Both the position numbers and the translations under genes were made by a program. DNA of 64,000 bases. It comes from Sarcina sp034439435 (GTDB lineage: Bacteria > Bacillota > Clostridia > Clostridiales > Clostridiaceae). Location of the stretch: assembly GCF_034439435.1 (NCBI RefSeq), contig NZ_JAPCKJ010000005.1, positions 1-64,000 of the forward strand, given 5' to 3'. Below the pieces are notes generated by a model. The model was not told the origin of the DNA and ran no database searches. It saw nothing but the letters and a program-made list of their open reading frames with translations. Shown here one piece after another: positions 17,898-27,247 of this stretch. Position 1 is the first letter of the stretch. The number at the start of each line of letters is the position of its first letter.

Positions 17898-19307
17898 TTA
17901 ATTTTCCTTTCCTCCAAAAGTAATTTTAATTACCTTTTTAGTTTTATTTGTAACTTTAAATGTTTCACTAACATTAGATCCTACAATCCATGCTATTTCA
18001 TTATTAAACAGCACTAAGGGAATAAAATCTCTTTCTTCTTTAGGTATCTTATTATTTATAAATATATCTTTTATCTTTTTACTACTTTTCATTCCTAAAG
18101 GAATTATTTTATCTCCATTTTGTCTAAATCTAATCTCTATATTGGAAATTTTATCATAATCAAAAGACTTTATAAATCTATCTTTTGAAAATTTTTCACC
18201 TTTTTTAAAATCTTCTACTATTAGTTCATATTTTCCTAAAATTTTATCTTCTATTATAACTTTTTTCTTTTCATCTAACTCATTTTTAATATTTTCTAAA
18301 TTTAAAACTTTATTCTCTTTAATCTTTGAAATATCAACTAACTTTATTCTTATTTGTCCATATTCATTTAAAGCAACTACGCCATTAGTTATATTTATTT
18401 GTTTACCTGTTCCTTTATCCTTTAAAGCAATTATGTCATATATATGTTTTAGTTCAAAGTTATTATGCTTTGAACTAACCTCAAACAAAGCTTTTTTTAT
18501 TATTCTTGTTAATATGGTTTCCTTTTCATTAAATGCTTCTTCTTTAATGACTATGCTATTATTTTCTCTTACACACAATTTAGGAAATCTCTTTTCAACC
18601 TCTTCCTGTATGAACTCTACATCCTTACTACAACTATAAGCTAACCTATTTAATGCAGTTACTATATCAGGATTAAAGTTTTTTTCTATAAATGGTATAG
18701 CCTTTAACCTTATTTTATTTCTTGAATATATTTCTTCTAAATTAGTTTCATCTATTCTAGGTTTTAGATTGTTTATTTCACAGTATTCTTCAATTTCGTT
18801 TCTTCTTAAAATTAATATAGGTCTTATGAAAATCTCATCTCTAACTGGCCTAATTCCAACTAAACCTTCTATTCCAGTTCCTCTTAAAGCTCTCATAATA
18901 AGTGTTTCAGCTTGATCATTAGCGTTATGTGCTATAGCAATCTTATCTAATGAGTGTTCAGTTTTTAATTTTTCAAAAAACTTATATCGCTCTTCTCTTC
19001 CAGCCATTTCCGTGGAAATATTTCTTTCTTCACTTATTTTATTTATATCAACTCTCTTTATAAAACATTCTATATTTAAGCTTTTGCAAAGCTCCTCAAC
19101 ATAAGCTTCATCTTTTAAAGCACTTTCTCCTCTTAAACAATGGTTAACATGTGCTGCATATACTTCTATATGTAATAAATCTCTCAACTCACTTAAAATA
19201 TGTAGTAGACATACTGAATCTGGTCCACCTGATAAAGCCACTAAAACCTTATCTCCACTTTTAATCATGGAGTTCTCTTGTATAAAATCTATAACTTTTT
19301 TCTTCAT
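17898..19307 (-). CDS. tilS: tRNA(Ile)-lysidine synthetase
   Basis: Attaches lysine to C34 of the CAU-anticodon tRNA-Ile so that it reads AUA. The N-type ATP pyrophosphatase motif SGGPDS is at about residues 28-33. The substrate-handling N-terminal domain is followed by the TilS C-terminal domain (about 390-465, IRFRQNGDKIIPLGMKSSKK). Length 469 matches clostridial TilS. AUA codons are frequent in this genome, so the function should be essential. It heads the tilS-hpt-ftsH group. Confidence 0.95.
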   Translation of the reverse strand: MKKKVIDFIQENSMIKSGDKVLVALSGGPDSVCLLHILSELRDLLHIEVYAAHVNHCLRGESALKDEAYVEELCKSLNIECFIKRVDINKISEERNISTEMAGREERYKFFEKLKTEHSLDKIAIAHNANDQAETLIMRALRGTGIEGLVGIRPVRDEIFIRPILILRRNEIEEYCEINNLKPRIDETNLEEIYSRNKIRLKAIPFIEKNFNPDIVTALNRLAYSCSKDVEFIQEEVEKRFPKLCVRENNSIVIKEEAFNEKETILTRIIKKALFEVSSKHNNFELKHIYDIIALKDKGTGKQINITNGVVALNEYGQIRIKLVDISKIKENKVLNLENIKNELDEKKKVIIEDKILGKYELIVEDFKKGEKFSKDRFIKSFDYDKISNIEIRFRQNGDKIIPLGMKSSKKIKDIFINNKIPKEERDFIPLVLFNNEIAWIVGSNVSETFKVTNKTKKVIKITFGGKEN

Positions 19308-19434
19308 TGTAACTCACTCCATAAATATTATATTTTGCCCTAATATTATAACACATAAAAAAATCCATTAGGTTATAAAAAAAGTTCGTATAATTCATTT
19401 AAAATAATAAATTTAATAGTTTACTTAAAAATAA

Positions 19435-19524
19435 AAGAAAGTGCATAAGAACTTTTACTTTTAAATAAAACCTATAAATAACATATAAATATAGATTTTA
19501 TTTTGTTCTTACCCACTCTCCTTT
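19435..19524 (-). terminator. Probable spoIIE terminator
   Basis: AGAAAGTGCATAAGAAC (about 19436-19452) pairs imperfectly with GTTCTTACCCACT (about 19505-19517). An inner AAAATAAA/TTTATTTT stem is present and a T-rich tail follows on the minus strand. Confidence 0.5.
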
Positions 19525-19525
19525 C

Positions 19526-21916
19526 TTAATTTATTCCAAAAACCTTAGATACAACAACAGTCATATCATCCTTGGCTTTTCCACCACTTAACTCTTTTGC
19601 CTTTTCTAAAATAGCCACTGATAACTCTTTAGGTTGTCTATACTTGGTATTTTTTAAGAATTCAATTAACCATGTTGTATCAAAGCTTCCATCATTTTTC
19701 ACATCTAAAATTCCATCACTTATACTAACTATAACATCACCATTTCCTACTTGTTTTTCAACAGTATCTATATCAGGCTCCTCCAACACTCCAAAAGGAA
19801 GTGTATTAGAATTTATAACTTCTATCTTATTTCCTCTCTTTATAAAACTCTCTATAGCCCCAACCTTCATAAATTTAGCATCACCAGTGTATAAATCTAT
19901 CTTATTCATATCTAATGTAGAAAACTTCTCATCTTCGCTAAATTTTATACTCATTATTGCATTCACTGCATCAATTGCTATTTTTTCATCAAAACCGACT
20001 TCCATAAATTTCTCTATTATTTCAACAGAAACTTTACTTTCTAATCCAGCTTCAGGTCCTGATCCCATACCATCTGATATTACAGTAATATAATTTCCAT
20101 CTTTAGTTCTACCATATGAATATGAGTCTCCAGTAAATTTTTCTCCTTCCTTAGTTGCGACTGCAACATGAGAAGTAACATGATATTTAGGAGATTCTTC
20201 AATAACTACTTCACACATATTGTTTTTACTATTTATGTTACATCCTTCACTTCCAATGCTCATATTTTTTCCTATGGATTCACTTATTATAGGAAGTACA
20301 GTTTTAATACAGTTTTGAGCTCCCATACAATTTTCCATTTGCATTTTCACTTTAATTCTTCCATTTTTATCGTTATAACATATTAAACTTCCAAATTTAA
20401 TTCCGTATTTCAAAAGAGATTTCTTTATATTTTTTTCTATATCTGTACATAAATGAAGTTCATTTCCAAACTCATCAACTATCTCACCGATTGTAACTGA
20501 CATATTATTTATATGATTTGATAATATTTTTCTTCCTTCTCCTAATCTATTTCTCAATGTTTCATTAATCATATGGATATTCATTATATCTTCTAAATTT
20601 TTCATTAAAGCATATTTTTTAATACATTTTTTCTCAAGCTCATGAGGAAAAGTTCCTGAGTTGTTTTCATAGTTTATTATAAGCTCTGAAAAAGCATTAT
20701 ATGTTTGATGAAGTTCTCTCTTCCAACACATATATCTCATATCACACTCACTACAAGTTCTATCAGATAAATTTTCCACTAAAGCATTTCCTTTATTTTT
20801 TATAGCTAATTTATCATTGCTTACTAAATTGTTTAAAGATTTGCCCATTATAGATAAAACATCAGTAAAATCTTTAAGTCTATCAGTTAACTCATCCTTA
20901 ATCTTACTAAATCTGACTTCACTAAAATAATCAACCTTTTTATCTTTATTTATTTCTAGAGAAACTTTATTGTATAATTTTTTAGGAATTAGAAGGAATA
21001 TCCCTGTACCCACTAATACTTCAATAAATAGAATATTATTAAATATTCCTGAATATAAAGTTACTATTACAAAAATTATGTTAAATGATAGAGCCGTAAA
21101 AAACTTTCCTGATTCTCTAAAAATTCCAGCTACCAAACCACAAGCTCCATAAATAGCTATACTTTCCATAAGATTTCCTGTGGTAAATCCTAATATTATT
21201 CCCATAGTGATACCAGCGCTAGCTCCCATATTTGTATCTGAAATAAATGCTAAAGCTATAATGAAAAGTATCGCTACTATATTTCTAAAACTCACATCAT
21301 ATACTGATACAGTTCCGATACCAACAATTAGTAAACATAAAAATAATTCTATGCTAACTATTTCATCTATAGAGAAAAAATGTTGAGTATTTATTTCTTC
21401 TACACATTTTAATGTATAACTTACAACATAATATATAGGAAATGCTAAAGCTGTAACCGAAGCCGCGTTTATTAAATATAAAATGAAATCAGATTTTCCT
21501 ACTAAAACCCCATAGGCAAATAATATAGAAAATATAATAATAAAACTTATTATATTTCTAGTTTTCTTGGCTACTTTACTCATAGAAATTATGGTAATTA
21601 TAGCTGCTATTATTATGTAAGCTGGAAAACTTATAGGCTTATTAAACAAAGTAGCGTATCCCACTACTACGCCTAAACTAGAAGCTAGTATATATTTTTT
21701 TTCATAATTTGTTATTGCGATTAAATATGCTAATCCAAATGGAGCTAATACTTGTACTACTCCAAAGGTCATATCTAAATACACTCTACTTATTAATATC
21801 CCTGCAACCATAGACATAATAAGACCAACAGTAGAAGCTTCTATTTTTATATTATTTTTTACCTTTTCTGAATCCTTTACTCTTTTGTAATTATCAATTT
21901 TAACTCCATATTGCAT
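19526..21916 (-). CDS. spoIIE: Stage II sporulation protein E, membrane PP2C phosphatase
   Basis: Dephosphorylates the anti-anti-sigma factor SpoIIAA to release sigma-F in the forespore, and helps polar division. The N-terminal part (about 30-325) is rich in hydrophobic segments, roughly ten membrane spans. A central region and a C-terminal PP2C-type phosphatase domain (about 580-796) follow. Metal-site motifs GDSYSY and SDGMGSG are visible. Length 796 is close to the B. subtilis protein. The promoter upstream has the unusual 21-bp spacer of Spo0A-activated spoII genes. It sits beside the tRNA cluster, as in B. subtilis. Confidence 0.95.
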   Translation of the reverse strand: MQYGVKIDNYKRVKDSEKVKNNIKIEASTVGLIMSMVAGILISRVYLDMTFGVVQVLAPFGLAYLIAITNYEKKYILASSLGVVVGYATLFNKPISFPAYIIIAAIITIISMSKVAKKTRNIISFIIIFSILFAYGVLVGKSDFILYLINAASVTALAFPIYYVVSYTLKCVEEINTQHFFSIDEIVSIELFLCLLIVGIGTVSVYDVSFRNIVAILFIIALAFISDTNMGASAGITMGIILGFTTGNLMESIAIYGACGLVAGIFRESGKFFTALSFNIIFVIVTLYSGIFNNILFIEVLVGTGIFLLIPKKLYNKVSLEINKDKKVDYFSEVRFSKIKDELTDRLKDFTDVLSIMGKSLNNLVSNDKLAIKNKGNALVENLSDRTCSECDMRYMCWKRELHQTYNAFSELIINYENNSGTFPHELEKKCIKKYALMKNLEDIMNIHMINETLRNRLGEGRKILSNHINNMSVTIGEIVDEFGNELHLCTDIEKNIKKSLLKYGIKFGSLICYNDKNGRIKVKMQMENCMGAQNCIKTVLPIISESIGKNMSIGSEGCNINSKNNMCEVVIEESPKYHVTSHVAVATKEGEKFTGDSYSYGRTKDGNYITVISDGMGSGPEAGLESKVSVEIIEKFMEVGFDEKIAIDAVNAIMSIKFSEDEKFSTLDMNKIDLYTGDAKFMKVGAIESFIKRGNKIEVINSNTLPFGVLEEPDIDTVEKQVGNGDVIVSISDGILDVKNDGSFDTTWLIEFLKNTKYRQPKELSVAILEKAKELSGGKAKDDMTVVVSKVFGIN

Positions 21917-21948
21917 ATTTATCCTCCTAACCTTCTATCTTTATCAAC

Positions 21949-21981
21949 ATTATAGCAAGATTAAAAGGAAATATTTGTAAA
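21949..21981 (-). promoter_or_regulatory. spoIIE promoter with 21-bp spacer (Spo0A-type)
   Basis: TTTACA (21976-21981) and TATAAT (21949-21954) are separated by exactly 21 bp on the minus strand. B. subtilis spoIIE and spoIIG promoters have 21-22 bp spacers and need Spo0A. I do not see an unambiguous Spo0A box. The remaining upstream region to 22228 is very AT-rich with no other clear signal. Confidence 0.55.
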
Positions 21982-22228
21982 TTAATGGTGCTGTTTTTTT
22001 ATTTTTTTAAGACATAATCAAACAAAAATTTTTAGGAAATTTATTTTTTTATACTATATTTATAATTTTATTTCCAGTTTAATGGAAATAATTGAATTTC
22101 TATAATCTTTTAAAGGATATATTATCTTTTTTTAGAATCTAATAAATATATTTTTGTTGAATAAAGTAATTTTTTATCTATTTAAAAAGATAATTAATTT
22201 AGAAAAAAAGAAGTGTAAAACAAAAAAA

Positions 22229-22249
22229 CTCATCTTAATTAAGATGAGT
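22229..22249 (-). terminator. tRNA operon terminator
   Basis: A perfect ACTCATCTT-AATT-AAGATGAGT palindrome is followed by a T run on the minus strand, after the last tRNA-Leu. Confidence 0.85.
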
Positions 22250-22251
22250 TT

Positions 22252-22340
22252 TGGTGCCGAAGACCGGAATCGAACCGGTACGGTGTGTTAGCACCGCAGG
22301 ATTTTAAGTCCTGTGCGTCTGCCAGTTCCGCCACTTCGGC
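22252..22340 (-). tRNA. tRNA-Leu (TAA), copy 1
   Basis: Class II tRNA with a long variable arm and anticodon TAA in ACTTAAAAT. Acceptor GCCGAAG pairs with CTTCGGC, discriminator A, CCA encoded. The variable arm has the CGGTGC/GCACCG pairing. It is the last gene of the seven-tRNA operon. Confidence 0.97.
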
Positions 22341-22356
22341 ATATATTAAGTTTAAA

Positions 22357-22433
22357 TGGTAGCGGGAACAAGATTCGAACTTGCGACCCTTCGGGTATGA
22401 ACCGAATGCTCTAGCCAGCTGAGCTATCCCGCC
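22357..22433 (-). tRNA. Elongator tRNA-Met (CAT), copy 1
   Basis: Cloverleaf with anticodon loop TTCATAC. Acceptor GGCGGGA pairs with TCCCGCT through a terminal G-U, discriminator A, CCA encoded. The body resembles elongator Met and not the lysidine-type Ile tRNA, which also has a CAT gene. Confidence 0.92.
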
Positions 22434-22436
22434 ATG

Positions 22437-22512
<76 letters not shown>

Positions 22513-22519
22513 ATATTAT

Positions 22520-22608
22520 TGGTGCCGAAGACCGGAATCGAACCGGTACGATGTGTTAGCATCGCAGGATTTTAAGTCCTGTGCGTCTGCCAGTTCCGCC
22601 ACTTCGGC
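22520..22608 (-). tRNA. tRNA-Leu (TAA), copy 2
   Basis: Same as copy 1, except the variable-arm stem reads CGATGC/GCATCG in place of CGGTGC/GCACCG. This two-base compensatory change keeps the pairing. Confidence 0.97.
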
Positions 22609-22624
22609 ATATATTAAGTTTAAA

Positions 22625-22701
22625 TGGTAGCGGGAACAAGATTCGAACTTGCGACCCTTCGGGTATGAACCGAATGCTCTAGCCAGCTGAGCTATCCCGC
22701 C
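22625..22701 (-). tRNA. Elongator tRNA-Met (CAT), copy 2
   Basis: Identical to copy 1, 268 bp away. Confidence 0.92.
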
Positions 22702-22704
22702 ATG

Positions 22705-22780
<76 letters not shown>

Positions 22781-22786
22781 ATGTTG

Positions 22787-22875
22787 TGGTGCCGAAGACC
22801 GGAATCGAACCGGTACGGTGTGTTAGCACCGCAGGATTTTAAGTCCTGTGCGTCTGCCAGTTCCGCCACTTCGGC
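22787..22875 (-). tRNA. tRNA-Leu (TAA), copy 3
   Basis: Same variable arm as copy 1 (CGGTGC/GCACCG). First gene of the operon, preceded by the operon promoter. Confidence 0.97.
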
Positions 22876-22905
22876 ATGTCATCGTGTTTCCCAACGACAA
22901 GATTT

Positions 22906-22934
22906 ATTATACATAAGCATTAGGATACTGTCAA
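22906..22934 (-). promoter_or_regulatory. tRNA operon promoter
   Basis: A perfect TTGACA (22929-22934), a 17-bp spacer and a perfect TATAAT (22906-22911) on the minus strand, with an upstream A/T tract. Between here and the yabR terminator (22935-23150) I see only AT-rich sequence. Confidence 0.85.
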
Positions 22935-23156
22935 CATATTTTTTAAAGTTTTTTATAAAAATTATTATAAATATTAACAAAAGCCCATGAAATCTAGCAT
23001 ATAACTTAAAAATATTAGAAAAAAACCTCTATAATTTTCCCTATCTTTTTTAAAACTAATAAGAAAAATAATAAAAATCTCTTCTAAAAACCTTTAATAT
23101 ATTTCTAAAATTTATTTTTACAATCATCATTTTCATATAACTTTCTATTATAAAAT

Positions 23157-23191
23157 TTAAAATCCCTTAGAAAACTTCTAAGAGATTTTAA
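23157..23191 (-). terminator. yabR terminator
   Basis: AAATC(C/T)CTTAGAA..TTCTAAG(A/G)GATTT hairpin with a T-rich tail on the minus strand. Confidence 0.75.
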
Positions 23192-23200
23192 AAAATACTA

Positions 23201-23605
23201 TTAAATTGATTTTCTTTTTCTTTGTTTAACGTCTTGATGTTTCTTTACATCTTGAAGTCTTTCTTCACTATCTTTTAAGAATTTTGACATTATATCCTCA
23301 AAGTTTTGCTTTGGCTTAGCTTTCTTTTCATTCTTCCACTCAAAATCTGCAGGTTTAACAGATTTCTTTTTTGGTGGCATAGCTTGCTTTATTGATAAGC
23401 TTATTTTGCCTTTATCATCAACTGATATTACTTTAACTTTAACTTTGTCATCCTCTTTAAGATGCTCTCTTATATCTTTAACATAAGTATCTGCTACTTC
23501 AGATATATGAACTAAACCTGTTTTTCCTTCCACTTCAACAAACGCACCAAAGTTTGTGATGTTAATTATTCTACCCTCTAATATGTTTCCTGCCATTAAG
23601 GTCAT
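23201..23605 (-). CDS. yabR: S1 RNA-binding domain protein (YabR-like)
   Basis: One S1 OB-fold domain fills residues 5-74 (GRIINITNFGAFVEV...GLVHISEV). It is followed by a basic, lysine-rich tail of about 60 residues, likely disordered. Such proteins bind RNA or associate with the ribosome; the exact role of YabR is not settled. The position between divIC and the tRNA cluster/spoIIE matches B. subtilis yabR. The first ATG has AAGGAGG about 12 bases upstream. Confidence 0.85.
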   Translation of the reverse strand: MTLMAGNILEGRIINITNFGAFVEVEGKTGLVHISEVADTYVKDIREHLKEDDKVKVKVISVDDKGKISLSIKQAMPPKKKSVKPADFEWKNEKKAKPKQNFEDIMSKFLKDSEERLQDVKKHQDVKQRKRKSI

Positions 23606-23664
23606 GTTTAAAAGATTCCTCCTTAAATTTATAAATAAAATATATGTTATTTTTAATAATAACC

Positions 23665-23985
23665 TTATTTATCTTGATTGTTTTTTGTTTCAGTATTATT
23701 TTGTTTGTCTTGAGGTGAATCTGAGTTTGTAATAACTTTCTCGCCTTCTTTAATCATACCTAATCTTTCTCTAGCCATTCTTTCTATGTATTCGTCTGTT
23801 GAAGATTGGTTTACCTCATTTTGTAACTTTTTATTTTTATCTTGAAGCTCATTAAGCTGAGTTTGCTTAGCTTCTATGTCTTTTTGTATTTTATTCATTG
23901 CAAGTTCTTGTCTCACATATGATATGCAGAATATAGCAATCAATATAATTATCACCAAATTCTTTAAATTCATTCTTTTCTTCAC
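23665..23985 (-). CDS. divIC: Septum formation initiator, DivIC/FtsL family
   Basis: A small bitopic division protein of the FtsB/DivIC family that joins DivIB and FtsL at the septum. A short basic N-terminus is followed by a transmembrane segment (about 9-24), then an extracellular coiled coil (about 28-62), the YIERMARERLGMIKEGE motif and a hydrophilic tail. The start is GTG with GGGGG seven bases upstream. Context (yabQ before it, yabR after it) supports DivIC. Confidence 0.88.
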   Translation of the reverse strand: MKKRMNLKNLVIIILIAIFCISYVRQELAMNKIQKDIEAKQTQLNELQDKNKKLQNEVNQSSTDEYIERMARERLGMIKEGEKVITNSDSPQDKQNNTETKNNQDK

Positions 23986-24079
23986 TCTTATACCCCCATA
24001 CTTAGAATGGTATGTATAAGTCTATTGTAAACACTATTATACCTTAATTCAAGAAATTTTTCCCTTGCAAATTAACTTT

Positions 24080-24454
24080 TTAATTTGTGAATGTATTTTT
24101 TAAGACATATCTTATATTTTTAAATATTATTCTCATATTCTTTAATAGTATAGCTAAAATTCTATGTTGTATTCTTCTAAAGTATTTAGATAAACATTTT
24201 AAATAAATCAATAAAGTTATTCCCATAAATACATATACATATGCACCTAAAAATGCATAATTATATTTTAATAAAAATATGAATATAACTAAGCTACACC
24301 ATATCCAAAATAAGATATCTTCTATTGTTATTAATATTTTATTTTTGCAAGCTCCCCTAAACTCTCTATAAATATCAAACAAAAATCCGACTATCAGTCC
24401 AGATATTATTGCAAAAATAACAATTCTAAATTGAATATTTATATCTAAAAGCAT
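24080..24454 (-). CDS. yabQ: Spore cortex biosynthesis protein YabQ
   Basis: A membrane protein needed for the spore cortex in B. subtilis. The 124 residues contain about four hydrophobic segments (FRIVIFAIISGLIVGFLF and others) and the family motif DIYREFR. The open frame can be extended to a GTG at 24463, but the AGGTGG there fits the ATG at 24454 better. The stop of yabP overlaps this ribosome-binding site, so the two are translationally coupled. Confidence 0.85.
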   Translation of the reverse strand: MLLDINIQFRIVIFAIISGLIVGFLFDIYREFRGACKNKILITIEDILFWIWCSLVIFIFLLKYNYAFLGAYVYVFMGITLLIYLKCLSKYFRRIQHRILAILLKNMRIIFKNIRYVLKNTFTN

Positions 24455-24463
24455 ATCTACCAC

Positions 24464-24763
24464 CTATTTAAATATTTTAGAAATTAAATTTCTACTTTTT
24501 TTCACTTTATTCTTTTTATTTAAATAATTAATGTTACTAATAAATCCTCCTATTATAACCTCCCCATTTTGAACATCTAATTTGTTCATCTTTAATCCAG
24601 ACCCCTTAATCAATAATGGACCTAAATTTGTTTTTAAACTAATCTTTTCCTCATCAAAGTTTATAACTTCCTTTACTCCTGTAAGTGATAAAAGTTTTCT
24701 ATTTTCTAAGAATAAGTTACTGGTACATTCTGTAGTTTTATTTTCATCTTTTTTATCAATCAT
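24464..24763 (-). CDS. yabP: Sporulation protein YabP
   Basis: A small spore protein of the YabP/YqfC family that acts with YabQ in sporulation. Features are LSLTGVKEVINFDEEKISLKTNLGPLLIKG and a basic tail. The open frame reaches 24820, but AGGAGG lies seven bases before the ATG at 24763, giving 99 aa, the usual length. The separate terminator upstream suggests its own sporulation promoter, which I could not identify with confidence. Confidence 0.88.
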   Translation of the reverse strand: MIDKKDENKTTECTSNLFLENRKLLSLTGVKEVINFDEEKISLKTNLGPLLIKGSGLKMNKLDVQNGEVIIGGFISNINYLNKKNKVKKSRNLISKIFK

Positions 24764-24828
24764 AAGAAAGCCTCCTATGTAAAAAAATATTTTTCCTAAC
24801 TTATGCTTATTCAATTGCATACAAAAAA

Positions 24829-24864
24829 ATGACTAATATAACTTTTTCAAATTATATTAGTCAT
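24829..24864 (-). terminator. rqcP terminator
   Basis: Perfect ATGACTAATATAA..TTATATTAGTCAT arms and a T run on the minus strand separate rqcP from yabP. Confidence 0.85.
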
Positions 24865-24894
24865 CCTATATAATAAATATTTAATTTAAACATA

Positions 24895-25155
24895 TTACTC
24901 TTTATCTTCTTCGCCTTCTAAGATCTCGTACATCTCTTTAGCATTTTCTTTTCTAACATGCTCAGCAATATTTATAACTCTTGCTTTTAAAGTTCTGTTA
25001 CCAAATAATATTTCTATTATATCTCCTTCTTTTATATCATTTGAAGGTTTAGCAAATTTACCATTTATTATTACTCTCCCACTCTCACAAGCTTCTTTAG
25101 CAACTGTTCTTCTTTTAATTATTCTAGAAACTTTTAAATACTTGTCTAATCTCAT
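24895..25155 (-). CDS. rqcP: S4-domain RNA-binding protein RqcP (YabO)
   Basis: An 86-residue single S4 domain (MRLDKYLKVSRIIKRRTVA...GRVIINGK) related to Hsp15. In B. subtilis this protein (formerly YabO) works with RqcH and peptidyl-tRNA on stalled 50S subunits in ribosome-associated quality control. The gene order hup-rqcP-yabP is conserved. pth, which acts on related substrates, is in the same cluster. GGAGG lies seven bases upstream. Confidence 0.9.
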   Translation of the reverse strand: MRLDKYLKVSRIIKRRTVAKEACESGRVIINGKFAKPSNDIKEGDIIEILFGNRTLKARVINIAEHVRKENAKEMYEILEGEEDKE

Positions 25156-25216
25156 ATCCTATCCTCCATATTAAAAATCCTATATTTGATTTAAATTCCT
25201 CAATATTGATAAAAAA

Positions 25217-25235
25217 GCCCGAGTAAGACTCGGGC
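25217..25235 (-). terminator. hup terminator
   Basis: A GC-rich GCCCGAGT..ACTCGGGC hairpin followed by six T on the minus strand: a strong intrinsic terminator. Confidence 0.92.
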
Positions 25236-25274
25236 TTCTTTAAAGTTCAATTAACACAACTTATTTATTATAAA

Positions 25275-25550
25275 TTAAGCGTTAACTTTTTCTTTTAATT
25301 CTTTACCTGGCTTGAATACTGGAGCTATTGAAGCAGGTATTTTTATAACTTCTTTAGTTCTTGGGTTTCTTCCTTCTCTTTCAGCTCTTACTCTAGTTTC
25401 GAAAGTTCCAAATCCAACTAATTGAACTTTATCTCCATTAGCTAAAGTTTCGCTAACGCTTTCTATGAATGCTTTTAAAGCTAATTCAGCATCTTTTTTA
25501 GTTAAGTTGCTTTTTTCAGCCATGCTTGTTATTAATTCTGCTTTATTCAC
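25275..25550 (-). CDS. hup: HU family DNA-binding protein
   Basis: A small nucleoid protein that bends and compacts DNA. The 91 residues show the HU dimer core (MNKAELITSMAEKSNLTKKDAE) and the DNA-clamping arm (GFGTFETRVRAEREGRNPRT). The start is GTG with AAGGAGG upstream. It has its own promoter (25640-25668) and strong terminator, so it is likely expressed independently and highly. B. subtilis keeps hbs elsewhere. Confidence 0.96.
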   Translation of the reverse strand: MNKAELITSMAEKSNLTKKDAELALKAFIESVSETLANGDKVQLVGFGTFETRVRAEREGRNPRTKEVIKIPASIAPVFKPGKELKEKVNA

Positions 25551-25639
25551 TTTTACATCCTCCTTAAAATTCCAGTTAATTTACTGCAATAATTGTTTAC
25601 CAGTTATTAAACTCAACTAGTATCAACTTATATTATCAT

Positions 25640-25668
25640 AATATATATTTCTTTCTTTGTATAGTCAA
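25640..25668 (-). promoter_or_regulatory. hup promoter
   Basis: TTGACT (25663-25668), a 17-bp spacer and TATATT (25640-25645) on the minus strand. Confidence 0.65.
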
Positions 25669-25766
25669 TACTTTCAATTTTTGCCCTAAAAATACTGATA
25701 TTTTTGCATTTTTTTTAAAATTTATGTTTTTTTGCATCTTAATAAACCATAAATTTCTAAAAACAC

Positions 25767-27218
25767 TTATTTTTCACTTGTTTTAGCATCTTCCCATAGT
25801 TTATCCATCTCTTCTAAAGTCATATCCTTTAGGTTTTTATTATTCTTTATTGCCTCATTCTCGATGTAAGAGAATCTGTTTATAAACTTTTTAATAGTCT
25901 TATCTAAAGCTAATTCTCCATCAACTTCTAAGAATCTAGCTACGTTTATACAAGCAAAAAGTAAGTCACCTACTTCACCTTCTATTATTGACTTATCTTC
26001 ACAATTATAAACATCTTTTATTTCATTTAATTCTTCTTTTACTTTATCCATAGCACAATTTATATCATCCCAGTCAAACCCAACCTTTTTAGCTTTCTTT
26101 TGAACCTTATAAGCTCTTGTTGTTGCTGGAAGAGATTTTGCTATGTTTTTCATTTCCTCTGTTAAAGTTTCAATTCCTTTTTCTTTTTTCTTTATTTCAT
26201 CCCAATTAGCTAAAACTTCCTCTGAGTTTTCAGCTTCTCCATTTGAAAATACGTGAGGATGTCTATTTATCATCTTTCCTGAAATAGCACCTATTACGTC
26301 CATAATGTCAAAATATCCATCTTCTTTACCTATGGAAGCATGGAAAATAACCTGCAATAAGACATCTCCAAGTTCTTCTATTAAAGCATCATCATCTTCA
26401 TTTTCAATTGCATCTATTACTTCATAGCACTCTTCAATAAGAGCACTCTTTAAACTTTCATGAGTTTGTTCCCTATCCCAAGGACATCCTCCTGGATTTC
26501 TTAGAGTTTCTATAATATCTAATAAATCTTGAAAATCCTTTTTATTCTCTAAATCTTTAGGTATATAAATTGAAGTTAAATAATCTATATCTTCTTGCCA
26601 ATCTAACTCATATAAAGGTATTTTCCTTATACTTTCTAATCCTTCAATACCAGCTGCCCTTACAAAGATTATTTCAGTATCATCTTTGTATCCTTCTAAA
26701 AGTCTTAATTTAACTTCTGAAGCTATAAAATTATTATAAACCTGAGTTATTATAGTTCCAACACGCTTATCTAATATTTGATTCTTCATATCAAAAGCAT
26801 CAACTATTTTTACACCTTCTATTGGATCTACTTGTAAGGCTTCCATCATAGCATCTACAAAACTAACTGCTGGTAATACTTCATATTGAATATCATTTTC
26901 CTTACATAAATTAATTAGATTTATTACAGACTTTTCAGCTACTAAAGGATGTCCTGGCACTGCATATATTAAATCTTCATCATCCTTAATCTTAGCTATT
27001 AAATCCTCTGCAATGTATCTATAAACATCATCAAAGCTATCATATTTTTCATATGCATGATCATATGATTCAAACTTAATTCCCTCTTCTTTTAAAAAAT
27101 CTACTGTAGGATGTTTTTCTGTCCTAAAATATATATTCTTATTGTTTTTTAGTTCTTTCAAAGCACCTATTGTTAAAGCTTCATAGGCACCTGGTCCTAA
27201 ACCCATTATCTTAAGCAT
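25767..27218 (-). CDS. mazG: MazG-type nucleotide pyrophosphohydrolase fused to a tetrapyrrole methylase-like domain (YabN)
   Basis: A house-cleaning NTP pyrophosphatase. The N-terminal half (1-220) is a tetrapyrrole methylase-like domain (MLKIMGLGPGAYEALTIG, AVPGHPLVAEK) of unclear activity. The C-terminal half has tandem MazG domains (about 250-345 and 370-480) with the metal motif EECYEVIDAI and EELGDVLLQ. The 483-residue fusion is the standard YabN architecture in Firmicutes. It sits between the spoVB-like gene and hup. Confidence 0.93.
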   Translation of the reverse strand: MLKIMGLGPGAYEALTIGALKELKNNKNIYFRTEKHPTVDFLKEEGIKFESYDHAYEKYDSFDDVYRYIAEDLIAKIKDDEDLIYAVPGHPLVAEKSVINLINLCKENDIQYEVLPAVSFVDAMMEALQVDPIEGVKIVDAFDMKNQILDKRVGTIITQVYNNFIASEVKLRLLEGYKDDTEIIFVRAAGIEGLESIRKIPLYELDWQEDIDYLTSIYIPKDLENKKDFQDLLDIIETLRNPGGCPWDREQTHESLKSALIEECYEVIDAIENEDDDALIEELGDVLLQVIFHASIGKEDGYFDIMDVIGAISGKMINRHPHVFSNGEAENSEEVLANWDEIKKKEKGIETLTEEMKNIAKSLPATTRAYKVQKKAKKVGFDWDDINCAMDKVKEELNEIKDVYNCEDKSIIEGEVGDLLFACINVARFLEVDGELALDKTIKKFINRFSYIENEAIKNNKNLKDMTLEEMDKLWEDAKTSEK

Positions 27219-27247
27219 TCCATACTCTCCTTCGCAATTTATAAAAC

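Noticed and set aside
19572..20093. 173-codon plus-strand open frame
   Set aside because: Antisense to the spoIIE phosphatase domain.
24764..24894. Sigma-E promoter before yabP
   Set aside because: A CATAAGTT resembles a -10, but no matching -35 lies at 14-15 bp.
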